Positions 1-7,667 of a stretch of 36,108 nucleotides of DNA are shown piece by piece. The notes beneath the pieces are model-generated. The model searched no databases and was not told where the DNA came from. It was given only the letters and a program-made list of their open reading frames with translations. The position numbers were made by a program, and so were the translations under genes. The stretch lies in NCBI GenBank assembly GCA_900540335.1, contig UQFC01000019.1, positions 1 through 36,108 of the forward strand. Reading direction: 5' to 3'. The stretch's first letter is position 1. Each line of letters starts with the position of its first letter. The DNA is from an uncultured Clostridium sp. GTDB lineage: Bacteria; Bacillota; Clostridia; Lachnospirales; Lachnospiraceae.

Positions 1-630
1 TGCATTGACAGTCTGTCGCCTGTCCGCCAGCCGGTCTGCATGCGCTGCGGAAAAGAGGTGACAGGAAGCCGGACAGAATACTGCCCGGATTGTATGCGGC
101 ATCCCCGCAGCTTCGACGGGGGCGCAGCGTTGTTTCATTATAATGAAGCGGCCCGCCGGTCTATGGCGGCAGTAAAATATAAAAACAGGCGGGAATACCT
201 TGATTTTTACAGTCAGGCAATGGTTTCCCGCTATGGAAAATGGCTGTCTCACATTCGGCCTGATGCCCTGGTTCCTGTTCCGGTTCATCCGGCCCGGCGA
301 AGAAAGCGGGGCTTTAATCAGGCGGAGGAGCTGGCAGAACGAATCAGCTTACTTACCGGAATCCCGGTCAGGGCGGATCTTCTTATCCGCATCCGAAAAA
401 CACTTCCCCAAAAAGAACTGAATCCTGCGGAACGGCTGAACAATCTCCGCTTAGCCTTTGCAGTGTCAGATTTTTACAAAATTCATCCGGACCAGCTTCC
501 TGAGAGGGTGGTTCTGGCTGATGATATTTATACGACAGGAAGCACCATGGAGGCATGTACCCGGGTTTTGAAAGAGGCAGGCGTGAAGCAGGTGTATGTA
601 ATGTCTGTCTGCATTGGAAAGGGACGCTGA
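1..630 (+). CDS. comF: ComF family phosphoribosyltransferase-like protein, 5' truncated by window edge
   Basis: The frame is open from base 1, so the gene begins upstream; the ATG at 40 lies inside a conserved zinc ribbon and is not the start. The visible 209 residues carry paired cysteines (CMRCGKEV, then CPDCM), the central motif with RRRKRGFNQAEELA, and a C-terminal PRPP-binding loop VLADDIYTTGST typical of type I phosphoribosyltransferases. ComF proteins are associated with DNA uptake and recombination during competence; the biochemical role is not settled. The next gene starts 30 bases after the stop in the same direction, so the two may be cotranscribed. Family assignment is firm; competence function in this organism is inference. 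Confidence 0.9.
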   Translation, partial: CIDSLSPVRQPVCMRCGKEVTGSRTEYCPDCMRHPRSFDGGAALFHYNEAARRSMAAVKYKNRREYLDFYSQAMVSRYGKWLSHIRPDALVPVPVHPARRRKRGFNQAEELAERISLLTGIPVRADLLIRIRKTLPQKELNPAERLNNLRLAFAVSDFYKIHPDQLPERVVLADDIYTTGSTMEACTRVLKEAGVKQVYVMSVCIGKGR

Positions 631-659
631 CTGAAAAAAAGATTGGGAGAGAAACACAT

Positions 660-1394
660 ATGATTTTTGGAAAAAAGAAAAAAGAGATCCCTTTTCTTTA
701 TGAATTAAAGGAATCTCTGGTAACAGATACGGAAATGGAATATCTGGAATGTATTGAGAATATTCTTCCGGAAGGATATCTGGTGCTTCCCCAGGCAAAT
801 CTGGCGGCTTTTATTACAAGGACGGATCAGGCCAGGTACCGGGGAGAGCTGTTTCGAAACATTGATTTTATCGTTACAGATCTGGATTACTGTCCTGTTT
901 TTCTGATTGAAATTAACGATCAGACCCATTTGGCTCAGGACCGGAGAGAGCGGGACAGAAAGGTGGCGGATATCTGCGAGGAGGCGGGGATTCCCCTGAT
1001 TACCTTCTGGACCAGCTACGGCGTTCAGCCGGATTATATTGAGAGGAGAATCATGGAGACGCTGGCATCTCTTCCTGCAGAGAGGATTCACCACTTTTTT
1101 CCGGAGAAGAAGCGGAGAGGCTGCTACATTGCCACAGCTGTGTATGGCTCCTATGACTGTCCGCAGGTGTGGGTGCTGAGACGGTTTCGGGATCAGATTC
1201 TGGCAAAGCACGCCTGGGGAAGAGGGTTTATCCGGTTTTATTACGCAGTCAGCCCGGGTATGTCCGTGTACTTTGGAAGAAACCGGCTGCTTAGAAAAAA
1301 CGGAAGGCGTTTTCTGGACGGACTGGTGAGACATCTGGAAAAGCGCGGGCTGGAGAATACTCCTTACAGGGATGAGGAGGAAGCCGGAGTCTGA
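660..1394 (+). CDS. DUF2726 domain protein with C-terminal CFI-box region
   Basis: This 244-residue protein starts at ATG 660 behind GGGAGAG; an upstream in-frame start at 555 would overlap comF and lacks support. Residues about 20-130 resemble DUF2726, a nuclease-like fold, with the core FIVTDLDYCPVFLIEINDQTH followed by RDRKVADICEEAGIPLI. After it comes CYIATAVYGSYDCPQVWVL and RRFRDQIL, which matches the CFI-box motif found at the C-terminus of many unrelated proteins. The function is unknown; the D...E.N pattern suggests a restriction-endonuclease-like core but no activity can be claimed. It ends one base before the convergent agrA stop, without an obvious terminator between them. Confidence 0.75.
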   Translation: MIFGKKKKEIPFLYELKESLVTDTEMEYLECIENILPEGYLVLPQANLAAFITRTDQARYRGELFRNIDFIVTDLDYCPVFLIEINDQTHLAQDRRERDRKVADICEEAGIPLITFWTSYGVQPDYIERRIMETLASLPAERIHHFFPEKKRRGCYIATAVYGSYDCPQVWVLRRFRDQILAKHAWGRGFIRFYYAVSPGMSVYFGRNRLLRKNGRRFLDGLVRHLEKRGLENTPYRDEEEAGV

Positions 1395-1395
1395 A

Positions 1396-2157
1396 TTATT
1401 CCGTCCTTGAGGGCGGAAGCTTTCCGGCAGAGAGTCTGGTAATCTGCGGCAGGGAGCGGAGAGCCACCGGGCAGACATCCTGATTGTCCATAACAAGCTG
1501 TCTCAGCTTTGCGGAGAAAGAGGAAACATGATCCATGTTTACCAGAAACGAGGTGTGGCACCGGATGAAATGGGGACCAAGGAGAGTCTGAAATTCCTTG
1601 AGTGAGCCGGTAACCCGGTGTACGCCGTTTTTGCTGCAGATGGTGACCTTGTGGGGCGAAGAATCGGAGCGGATATACAGAATGTCGTCCGGATTCATAT
1701 AGAGGATTCTGTTTTCTGTTTTGATTCCGACAGATGGACACTGATGTTTTCTGGCAGTGTTTTCATAGGAAATAGCGGTACGAAGACAGTCTCTGAGCCG
1801 CTGCTCCAGAAGTTTGGGATCGTCTTTTGTGATAAAATCCAGGGCCTCTACATGATATTGGAAGGTCAGGGCCATCATTTCACTGTGGGTTGTAAGAAAA
1901 ATAATATAGCCCGAAGGATCCAGGAGGCGGATCTGCCGGGCCAGTTCCAGTCCGTTGATGTCGGAGTTTAACTGAATATCAAGAAAATAAAGTCCGGTGC
2001 CTCCGTTTTTTTCTGCTGCATTTAAAAGGGCATGAGGATCCCGGAACTCGTATACGGGCATTTCTTCATATCCCTCAAAATCAAGAAATCTGTGAATCAG
2101 ACGGGAATACTGTTCTAATTGTCTTTTATCATCCTCACATAGATAAACGGATATCAT
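1396..2157 (-). CDS. agrA: LytTR-family response regulator, AgrA-like
   Basis: Encodes 253 residues. The N-terminal receiver domain has the acidic pair ED (residues 8-9), phospho-acceptor Asp60 in LYFLDIQL and Lys in FITKDD. The C-terminal LytTR DNA-binding domain (about 140-240) contains ENRILYMNPDDILYI and HFIRCHTSFLVN. The start at 2157 has GGAGG four bases upstream; a longer frame to 2229 would overlap more of agrC and lacks a better ribosome site. Its ATG overlaps the agrC stop by four bases, so kinase and regulator are translationally coupled. In the agr scheme it activates agrBD and target genes when phosphorylated by AgrC. The symbol is given by homology of the locus, not by proof. 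Confidence 0.85.
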   Translation of the reverse strand: MISVYLCEDDKRQLEQYSRLIHRFLDFEGYEEMPVYEFRDPHALLNAAEKNGGTGLYFLDIQLNSDINGLELARQIRLLDPSGYIIFLTTHSEMMALTFQYHVEALDFITKDDPKLLEQRLRDCLRTAISYENTARKHQCPSVGIKTENRILYMNPDDILYIRSDSSPHKVTICSKNGVHRVTGSLKEFQTLLGPHFIRCHTSFLVNMDHVSSFSAKLRQLVMDNQDVCPVALRSLPQITRLSAGKLPPSRTE

Positions 2158-3476
2158 AGGTCCTCCTTCCGGTTTCTGAAGATTGTCAGCGACTGTATGA
2201 AAAGGGAGTTTTCGTACTGAAAGTCCCACTGCACCTGAGGATATGCATCAAGAATCCTGCGGGCATTGTAAAGTCCGATTCCACGGTGTTTTCCCTTGCT
2301 GGAAACACCCCATTCTGTCAGTCTGCTGACAGGACATTCCAGCATTTTTGCAGAGTTCTGCAGAAGAATGCGGAGAGAATCCGGAGAAGAGATCACGCCG
2401 AAGCGAATCAGCTTTTCCTCTGTGTTTTCAGCGGCTTCTATGGCATTATCGAAAAAAATCCCCATAACAAGCGCCAGATCTACAGGACGCACAGAAAAAT
2501 CGGATACCGGCTCAGAGATTTCCAGTTCAACATGAAGACCCAGCTCCATGGCCCGGATCAGCTTGGAGGAGAGAAGTCCCTTTAACTCTGGATTTTCGAT
2601 ATGGGAAAGGGAACTCAGCCGGGAATTGTTTTCGGAAAAAGAACGGCTGACAGGGAGAATTTCCTGGTAAAAATAGGATTTCAGCTCGTCCATGTTATTG
2701 TCCTCCATATAGCCGGACATGGTAGCCAGAAGATTCACATAGTCGTGTTTAAAGCTTCGCATGGAATTGTACAGCTCCTCCAGCTTTCTGGTATAGGTCT
2801 GAAGATTTTCATATTGCTCTGCCATGCTGTTGTTTTCCTCCTGACGACGGATAGCCTGGTAAAGAGTCCTCAGCAGAATGGTAATGGCGATGAAGGCGGC
2901 AAGAAAGAGACATCCATTAAATGCAATCGCGCCGTATCCATAGCCAATGGATTCTCCATAGGAAAAATTAAATACAAACAGGATTCCCAGAATGGAAAGG
3001 GTAAGGAATATGGTCATACAGAGCCGGGAATTGGAGAAAATGCGGGAAATTCCGATTTTTCTGTTTAAAACAGCTCCGGCAGTTTTGGTAAGAGTCCAGC
3101 ACAGCACACAGTACAGGAGAGAAAACGGAAGTACAATGTCGGGAGCAGTCTGTATCTGTCCCAGGTTCATGCCGGTAACCTTCTGAAGAACACAGATGCA
3201 CAGATAGTTGAAGGTGACGGCAAAAAGATATCCAAATATGGAGCATGAAAGGCAGAGCCATCTGGCAGTGGTGCGGTGGTAAAGAATAAGCAGAATCACA
3301 GGAACTGTGATGAAAACAAAGTACTGTCCCAGAATCTGATTCAGAAGCTGGGATGAAAGAAGCGTCCACATCAGCAGAGTCAGTCTGCAGGAAAGGGAAA
3401 GCCTTTCAGGAAGAAGGTTGATGCAGGAAAAAAATATACAGAGAGAGCCGAGCATCGTATAGACAAAGTAAAACAT
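2154..3476 (-). CDS. agrC: AgrC-like sensor histidine kinase (GHKL type)
   Basis: A 440-residue protein with about six or seven hydrophobic segments in its first 210 residues, then a coiled linker, a DHp-like helix with phospho-acceptor His in SFKHDYVNLL, an N box FFDNAIEAAE, and a G box SSKGKHRGIGLYNARRI. This is the architecture of peptide-sensing AgrC/ComD kinases. ATG 3476 is preferred because AGGAG lies at suitable distance; an extra 18 residues to 3530 are possible. It is divergently transcribed from agrB-agrD and overlaps agrA by four bases. It is predicted to sense the cyclic peptide made from the small gene at 4303. Confidence 0.85.
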   Translation of the reverse strand: MFYFVYTMLGSLCIFFSCINLLPERLSLSCRLTLLMWTLLSSQLLNQILGQYFVFITVPVILLILYHRTTARWLCLSCSIFGYLFAVTFNYLCICVLQKVTGMNLGQIQTAPDIVLPFSLLYCVLCWTLTKTAGAVLNRKIGISRIFSNSRLCMTIFLTLSILGILFVFNFSYGESIGYGYGAIAFNGCLFLAAFIAITILLRTLYQAIRRQEENNSMAEQYENLQTYTRKLEELYNSMRSFKHDYVNLLATMSGYMEDNNMDELKSYFYQEILPVSRSFSENNSRLSSLSHIENPELKGLLSSKLIRAMELGLHVELEISEPVSDFSVRPVDLALVMGIFFDNAIEAAENTEEKLIRFGVISSPDSLRILLQNSAKMLECPVSRLTEWGVSSKGKHRGIGLYNARRILDAYPQVQWDFQYENSLFIQSLTIFRNRKEDL

Positions 3477-3749
3477 GGAACGGAACACTCCTTTTTCAAT
3501 CAGAAAAATCCAGATAAAGTCTAAAAACAATGGTGCTATTTTACTGAATAATCAGTGGTTCGTCAAGTGGCTTTTCCCGGTGTCTGCATATTCGTTTCAG
3601 GGGATAATCAGATTCCAAAAGAGAAAAATTGTGTATTATCTGGATAAAATTTGCAGTTAGGAGTAAAAAACACGCGAATATTGCGAAAACATTCAGAAGG
3701 AAGAATTTGTGATATGATTAACATAAGAGAAAGAAATGAGGACGGGCAA
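3477..3749. promoter_or_regulatory. Divergent agrC / agrB intergenic region
   Basis: This 273-bp AT-rich gap separates the two divergent agr transcripts and should hold both promoters. A -10-like TATGAT sits at 3712-3717, about 33 bases before the agrB start; no good -35 is visible, which fits an activator-dependent promoter. GCAGTTAGG near 3652-3660 resembles a single LytTR half-site, but I could not find a convincing pair. Assignment as the AgrA target is inference. Confidence 0.45.
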
Positions 3750-4289
3750 ATGATAAAACAGTTTGTAGCCTGGTGCGGGAAAATAAGCCCTACAACTGAG
3801 GGCGAACAGCTTATGATTCAGTACGGAGCAGAGCTGCTGGCAGAAAATACAGCCAGAATGAGTTTGCTGCTTCTCATTAGCTTTGCTCTTGGAAAAGGGT
3901 GGGAGTGTGTTGTATTTTTACTGATATTCGGATGCCTGCGGATCCATGCGGGCGGTATTCATGCGGAAACCGGCTGGGGATGCGGTCTGTGGATGGCTCT
4001 GCTTCTGGCAGTTGCTGTTCTGAGTGGAGAAGCGGCACCGATATCAGAACTTATGATGGGCTGGATATTTGCAGCGGTTTCTGCCTGTGTGCTGTGGAGA
4101 GCGCCTGCCACGGTGAATCGGGACTGCTATACGGCAGAGGGAATTCTGCAAAAAAAGATAGATGCGATTCTGACACTTCTTGTTTACTATTTTATTCTTT
4201 TGTTTCTGGAAACAATGAGAAATGTGGCAGTTTGTGCGGTGGTTTTGGAGGCGATAACGATGCTTCCTGAAATACATAACAAAAACTAA
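3750..4289 (+). CDS. agrB: AgrB-like autoinducer-peptide processing protease
   Basis: A 179-residue polytopic membrane protein. Catalytic residues of the AgrB cysteine protease are visible as His71 and Cys78 in LRIHAGGIHAETGWGC, with the same seven-residue spacing as His77 and Cys84 of Staphylococcus aureus AgrB. About four or five hydrophobic segments follow and precede this motif. ATG 3750 is chosen because GAGGACGGG lies just before it; the frame is open further upstream but without a start that has a ribosome site. It cleaves the C-terminal tail of AgrD and forms the thiolactone. Only 13 bases separate it from agrD, which is its likely substrate. Confidence 0.88.
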   Translation: MIKQFVAWCGKISPTTEGEQLMIQYGAELLAENTARMSLLLLISFALGKGWECVVFLLIFGCLRIHAGGIHAETGWGCGLWMALLLAVAVLSGEAAPISELMMGWIFAAVSACVLWRAPATVNRDCYTAEGILQKKIDAILTLLVYYFILLFLETMRNVAVCAVVLEAITMLPEIHNKN

Positions 4290-4302
4290 GGAGGAAAAGC
4301 AT

Positions 4303-4446
4303 ATGAAGTTGGAACTGGTAAAGGGGATTCAAAAGCTGTTCAAGAACATTGCAAAAAATACAGTAGGAAGGAGCTGCCCGCCTGGAATGCATGAAAGAAG
4401 AATTCCGGAGGAACTGAAACGGGCAGTGGAAGAAGATAGAAAATAG
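4303..4446 (+). CDS. agrD: AgrD-like cyclic peptide autoinducer precursor (47 aa)
   Basis: A small gene easily missed by length cut-offs, with a strong AAGGAGG ribosome site at 4288-4294. The first 20 residues form an amphipathic lysine-rich helix. Then come Cys25-Pro-Pro-Gly-Met29 and a tail HERRIPEEL followed by a charged stretch. Aligned on the cysteine, this has the same spacing as S. aureus AgrD-I, where CDFIM is the ring and DEVEVPKEL the start of the tail. The predicted signal is therefore a five-residue thiolactone from Cys25 to Met29 with a short N-terminal extension (for example GRS). Two prolines in the ring are unusual. The position directly after agrB supports the call strongly; the mature peptide ends are inferred. 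Confidence 0.85.
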   Translation: MKLELVKGIQKLFKNIAKNTVGRSCPPGMHERRIPEELKRAVEEDRK

Positions 4447-4461
4447 GCAGCAGGCTCAGAT

Positions 4462-4513
4462 GGAGACGGCAGGAAGCACGGAAAAAAACCGGCTTTTCCG
4501 TCTCCGCTTTTTT
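4462..4513 (+). terminator. Intrinsic terminator after agrBD
   Basis: GGAGACGG at 4462-4469 pairs with CCGTCTCC at 4499-4506, with an inner CGGAAAA/TTTTCCG stem, followed by a T-run at 4508-4513. It separates the agr locus from the ribosomal block. Confidence 0.75.
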
Positions 4514-4524
4514 CGTAAAACCCG

Positions 4525-4553
4525 TTGACGAATCTTTCTTCATATGGTATAGT
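4525..4553 (+). promoter_or_regulatory. Sigma-A promoter of rpmG-secE-nusG
   Basis: TTGACG at 4525-4530 and TATAGT at 4548-4553 are separated by 17 bases. It lies just after the agr terminator and 115 bases before rpmG. Confidence 0.85.
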
Positions 4554-4667
4554 AGTCTGGCGAATGGAAGAACTTAGGTCTTTTTTTTATGCGTAAAATT
4601 AGCCGTGACGGTTGAGCCGTATGAGAGAGGGGCCGAAACAACGAAAAATCAAGTGGAGGTGGAAGTC

Positions 4668-4817
4668 GTGCGCACAAGAATTACACTGGCATGTACAGAA
4701 TGTAAACAACGCAACTACAACATGACGAAGGATAAGAAAACTCATCCGGATCGCATGGAGACTAAGAAGTATTGTAGATTCTGCAAAACTCATACTTTAC
4801 ACAAAGAAACCAAATAA
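4668..4817 (+). CDS. rpmG: 50S ribosomal protein L33
   Basis: The 49-residue product begins at GTG 4668, placed seven bases after GGAGGTGG; the longer upstream frame is not conserved. It contains TLACTECKQRNYN and YCRFCKTHTLHKETK, giving two CxxC pairs that mark the zinc-binding form of L33. It is a small component of the large subunit near the E site. The order rpmG-secE-nusG is standard in Firmicutes and the promoter is at 4525-4553. Confidence 0.95.
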   Translation: MRTRITLACTECKQRNYNMTKDKKTHPDRMETKKYCRFCKTHTLHKETK

Positions 4818-4829
4818 GGAGTGTGAAAT

Positions 4830-5036
4830 ATGGGAGAAGCTACAGGAACTGAGAAAGCCCCGAAGAAGAGCTTTTTCAAGGGTGTAAAAGCTGAGTTCAG
4901 TAAAATCGTATGGCCTGACCAGGAAACCGTAGGAAAGCAGACGGTAGTCGTTCTTGCGGTAACTGCTGTTCTTGGACTGATTATCGCAGTCCTGGATTTC
5001 ATTATCAAATGGGGCCTCAGCTTCATTATAAAATAA
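4830..5036 (+). CDS. secE: Preprotein translocase subunit SecE
   Basis: A 68-residue single-span SecE, typical of Gram-positive bacteria. It has the conserved amphipathic stretch FFKGVKAEFSKIVWP (residues about 15-29) followed by one hydrophobic helix of about 22 residues. It stabilises SecY in the SecYEG channel in the cytoplasmic membrane. The gene starts 12 bases after rpmG and 15 bases before nusG, with which it is cotranscribed. Confidence 0.95.
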   Translation: MGEATGTEKAPKKSFFKGVKAEFSKIVWPDQETVGKQTVVVLAVTAVLGLIIAVLDFIIKWGLSFIIK

Positions 5037-5051
5037 GGCGAGGGTGATAAG

Positions 5052-5567
5052 ATGTCAGAAGCAAAATGGTATGTAGTTCATACCTATTCGGGCTACGAGA
5101 ACAAGGTAAAAGTAGACATTGAGAAAACCATTGAAAACCGCAATCTTCAGGATCAGATTCTGGAAGTGTCCGTTCCGATGCTGGAGGTAGCTGAGCTGAA
5201 GAACGGCGTGGAGAAGCTGGCGGACAAGAAGATGTTCCCCGGCTACGTGCTTATCCATATGGTTATGAATGATGACACATGGTATGTAGTACGCAATACC
5301 CGCGGCGTAACCGGCTTTGTCGGACCGGGCTCTAAACCGGTACCCCTCAGTGAGGAGGAGATGGCAGGCCTGGGCTTCAGCAAGAAAGAGGTAGCGATGG
5401 AATATGAGCTGGAGGATATGGTTGTTGTTACCGCCGGCGCATGGAAAGATACCATCGGTGCTGTCAAGAGTATTAATGAAGGTAAGAAAACACTTACCAT
5501 CAATGTCGAAATGTTCGGCCGGGAGACTCCGGTTGAACTGAATTTCACAGAAGTGAAGAAAATGTAA
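5052..5567 (+). CDS. nusG: Transcription termination/antitermination protein NusG
   Basis: A 171-residue NusG. The NGN domain starts with KWYVVHTYSGYENKVK and contains MFPGYVLIHM and VRNTRGVTGFVG; the C-terminal KOW domain is visible in VVTAGAWKDTIGAVKSIN. It binds the RNA polymerase clamp and links elongation to Rho or the ribosome. GAGGGTGATAAG gives the ribosome site. It is the last gene before the rplK leader, and no strong terminator separates them, so transcription may continue into rplK-rplA. Confidence 0.96.
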   Translation: MSEAKWYVVHTYSGYENKVKVDIEKTIENRNLQDQILEVSVPMLEVAELKNGVEKLADKKMFPGYVLIHMVMNDDTWYVVRNTRGVTGFVGPGSKPVPLSEEEMAGLGFSKKEVAMEYELEDMVVVTAGAWKDTIGAVKSINEGKKTLTINVEMFGRETPVELNFTEVKKM

Positions 5568-5576
5568 CATGAAACT

Positions 5577-5625
5577 GAGCTGGCAGGCTGCCGGCTCGTG
5601 GGAGGGACATCCCCGACAATACCAC
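5577..5625 (+). ncRNA. Ribosomal protein L1 leader element, copy 1 (before rplK)
   Basis: A GAGCTGGCA/TGCCGGCTC hairpin (5577-5597) is followed by a 29-base element (5597-5625) starting CGTGGGAGGG and ending CCCCGACAATACCAC. GUGGGAGG and GAC...AAUACCAC are the two strands of the L1-binding helix 76 region of 23S rRNA, so this is an rRNA mimic through which L1 represses translation of its own operon. The match to 23S rRNA is recalled, not computed. A second identical 29-base copy lies before rplA. Confidence 0.75.
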
Positions 5626-5644
5626 AATATAGGAGGTCATTATC

Positions 5645-6070
5645 ATGGCAAAGAAAGTAACTGGTTACATCAAATTACAGATTCCGGCAGGCAAGGCTAC
5701 TCCTGCTCCGCCAGTTGGTCCTGCACTGGGTCAGCACGGCGTTAATATTGTGCAGTTCACCAAAGAGTTCAACGCAAGAACTGCAGACCAGGGCGATTTA
5801 ATCATCCCGGTTGTTATCACTGTATACGCAGACAGAAGCTTCAGCTTCGTTACTAAGACTCCGCCGGCTGCTGTTTTGTTAAAGAAGGCTTGCAAGCTGA
5901 AATCCGGTTCTGCAGCGCCCAACAAAACAAAAGTAGCTACCATCTCCAAGGCTGATCTGCAGAAGATCGCTGAGACCAAGATGCCTGACTTAAATGCAGC
6001 AAGTCTGGAAGCAGCTATGAGCATGATTGCAGGTACTGCAAGAAGTATGGGTATCACTGTTGAGGAATAA
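5645..6070 (+). CDS. rplK: 50S ribosomal protein L11
   Basis: The 141-residue product has the usual L11 start GYIKLQIPAGKATPAPPVGPALGQHGVNI, the Pro-rich hinge, and the C-terminal RNA-binding domain ending GTARSMGITVEE. It binds the GTPase-associated centre of 23S rRNA. AGGAGG lies nine bases before ATG 5645, immediately after the L1 leader element, so L1 binding would be expected to block this ribosome site. Confidence 0.97.
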   Translation: MAKKVTGYIKLQIPAGKATPAPPVGPALGQHGVNIVQFTKEFNARTADQGDLIIPVVITVYADRSFSFVTKTPPAAVLLKKACKLKSGSAAPNKTKVATISKADLQKIAETKMPDLNAASLEAAMSMIAGTARSMGITVEE

Positions 6071-6117
6071 TCGTTATTCCAATATTCCGATATAGAAGCG
6101 AGATGACAATTTAGATA

Positions 6118-6146
6118 CGTGGGAGGGACATCCCCGACAATACCAC
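6118..6146 (+). ncRNA. Ribosomal protein L1 leader element, copy 2 (between rplK and rplA)
   Basis: An exact copy of the 29 bases at 5597-5625, ending two bases before the AGGAGG of rplA. It has the same GUGGGAGG / GAC-AAUACCAC pairing strands. It lacks the preceding GC-rich hairpin of copy 1. Its place suggests direct feedback on rplA translation as well as on rplK. Confidence 0.7.
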
Positions 6147-6163
6147 TAGGAGGTTATTTTATC

Positions 6164-6859
6164 ATGAAACATGGAAAAAGATATGTAGAAGCGGCTAAAT
6201 CTGTAGACCGTGCGAATCTTTATGATACAGCAGACGCCATTGCACTGGTAAAGAAGACTGCTGTTGCTAAATTTGATGAAACCATTGAGGCTCATATCAG
6301 AACCGGTTGTGACGGACGTCACGCTGACCAGCAGATCCGTGGTGCAGTAGTTCTGCCGCACGGTACTGGTAAAGTAGTTCGTATCCTGGTATTCGCTAAG
6401 GGACCGAAGGCTGACGAGGCACTGGCTGCAGGCGCTGACTTTGTAGGCGCTGAGGAGCTGATCCCGAAGATCCAGAACGAAGGATGGTTAGATTTCGACG
6501 TAGTTGTAGCTACTCCGGATATGATGGGCGTTGTTGGACGTCTGGGTCGTGTACTGGGACCGAAGGGCTTAATGCCGAACCCGAAGGCTGGTACCGTTAC
6601 CATGGATGTTACCAAGGCTATCAACGATATCAAAGCTGGTAAGATTGAGTACAGACTTGACAAGACCAACATTATCCACGTGCCAGTGGGTAAAGCTTCT
6701 TTCACTGAGGAGCAGTTAGCGGACAACTTCCAGACGCTTATGGATGCAATCGTTAAGGCAAAACCGGCTACCCTGAAGGGCGCTTACTTAAAGAGCGTTA
6801 CCCTGACCTCTACCATGGGCCCGGGCGTTAAGCTGAACGTAGCTAAGATGATTGGCTAA
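6164..6859 (+). CDS. rplA: 50S ribosomal protein L1
   Basis: A 231-residue L1, full length for the family. Conserved blocks include HIRTGCDGRHADQQIRGAV, GRLGRVLGPKGLMPNPKAGTV near residues 120-142, and the C-terminal TLTSTMGPGVKLN. ATG 6164 follows AGGAGG; an in-frame start at 6119 would read through the leader element and is rejected. L1 binds the L1 stalk of 23S rRNA and, when in excess, the mimics in front of rplK and rplA. Confidence 0.97.
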   Translation: MKHGKRYVEAAKSVDRANLYDTADAIALVKKTAVAKFDETIEAHIRTGCDGRHADQQIRGAVVLPHGTGKVVRILVFAKGPKADEALAAGADFVGAEELIPKIQNEGWLDFDVVVATPDMMGVVGRLGRVLGPKGLMPNPKAGTVTMDVTKAINDIKAGKIEYRLDKTNIIHVPVGKASFTEEQLADNFQTLMDAIVKAKPATLKGAYLKSVTLTSTMGPGVKLNVAKMIG

Positions 6860-6876
6860 TCGTTGCGAAAAAACGG

Positions 6877-6905
6877 TTGACAATTCCAATATAGTATGTT
6901 ATCAT
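6877..6905 (+). promoter_or_regulatory. Promoter of rplJ-rplL
   Basis: TTGACA at 6877-6882 and TATCAT at 6900-6905 with 17 bases between them. It begins 18 bases after the rplA stop and drives the L10 leader. Confidence 0.85.
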
Positions 6906-6911
6906 ACACAA

Positions 6912-6980
6912 GTATTGACTGCCGAAGACAGCAGGTGCCGTAAGGCATAAAGGTTATTCCACCTGCCGAGGAACGTACAA
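6912..6980 (+). ncRNA. Ribosomal protein L10 leader
   Basis: Contains GCCGAAGACAGCAGGTGCC and, downstream, CCACCTGCCGAGG, where GCAGGTG pairs with CACCTGC. This is the well-known L10(L12)4 binding leader of Firmicutes that mimics the L10 site of 23S rRNA. Together with the hairpin at 7005-7036 it forms an autoregulatory attenuation system. Confidence 0.9.
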
Positions 6981-7004
6981 TTTCTTTAATTTTGAATTTG
7001 TAGC

Positions 7005-7036
7005 GCCTCTCTGTCTTTGAGACAGAGAGGCTTTTT
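7005..7036 (+). terminator. Attenuator terminator of the L10 leader
   Basis: An 11-bp perfect stem GCCTCTCTGTC/GACAGAGAGGC (7005-7015 with 7021-7031) with a five-base loop and five T residues. It sits between the L10 leader and rplJ and should end transcription when L10 is in excess. Confidence 0.9.
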
Positions 7037-7080
7037 CCTTGCAGTCTCCAGTTATATAGAAAAACAGGAGGGAAAGATTC

Positions 7081-7572
7081 ATGGCAAAAGTTGAGTTAAA
7101 ACAGCCAATCGTAGCAGAGATCTCTGAACTGCTGGACGGCGCTGCAACTGCAGTAGTGGTTGACTATCGTGGTCTGACCGTTGCTCAGGATACCGAGCTG
7201 CGTAAACAGTTAAGAGAAGCTGGTGTTACTTATAAAGTATATAAGAACACCATGATCAGACGTGCTGCGGAGGGTACTGCATTTGCTGCTCTGGATCCTC
7301 ATTTAGAAGGACCGACTGCAATCGCTGTATCCAAGACAGATGCAACCGCTGCTGCTAGAATTCTGGCTGAGTTCGCAAAGAAGGCTGACAAGCTGGAAAT
7401 CAAGGGCGGTGTTGTAGAAGGCAATTATTACGATGCAAAGGGAATGCAGGTTATCGCAACCATCCCGTCCAGAGAAGTTCTTCTGGGCCGTTTGCTGGGA
7501 AGCATGCAGTCTCCGATTGCAAACTTCGCTCGTGTGCTTAATCAGATCGCTGAGAAGAGCGCAGAGGCATAA
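7081..7572 (+). CDS. rplJ: 50S ribosomal protein L10
   Basis: The 163-residue product has the L10 pattern AAVVVDYRGLTVAQDTELRKQLREAGV and a C-terminal helix that carries L7/L12 dimers. Ribosome site CAGGAGGG is at 7066-7073, eight bases ahead. It forms the base of the ribosomal stalk. Expression is controlled by the leader and attenuator upstream. It is followed by rplL after a 95-base gap. Confidence 0.97.
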   Translation: MAKVELKQPIVAEISELLDGAATAVVVDYRGLTVAQDTELRKQLREAGVTYKVYKNTMIRRAAEGTAFAALDPHLEGPTAIAVSKTDATAAARILAEFAKKADKLEIKGGVVEGNYYDAKGMQVIATIPSREVLLGRLLGSMQSPIANFARVLNQIAEKSAEA

Positions 7573-7667
7573 GTTTTACTGATAGGAACATATTCCTGTG
7601 AATTTATTTCGGCCCTTCCGGAAAAGGAAGCGCCAGGAAAAACATTAATCAAATGGAGGAAAATAAA

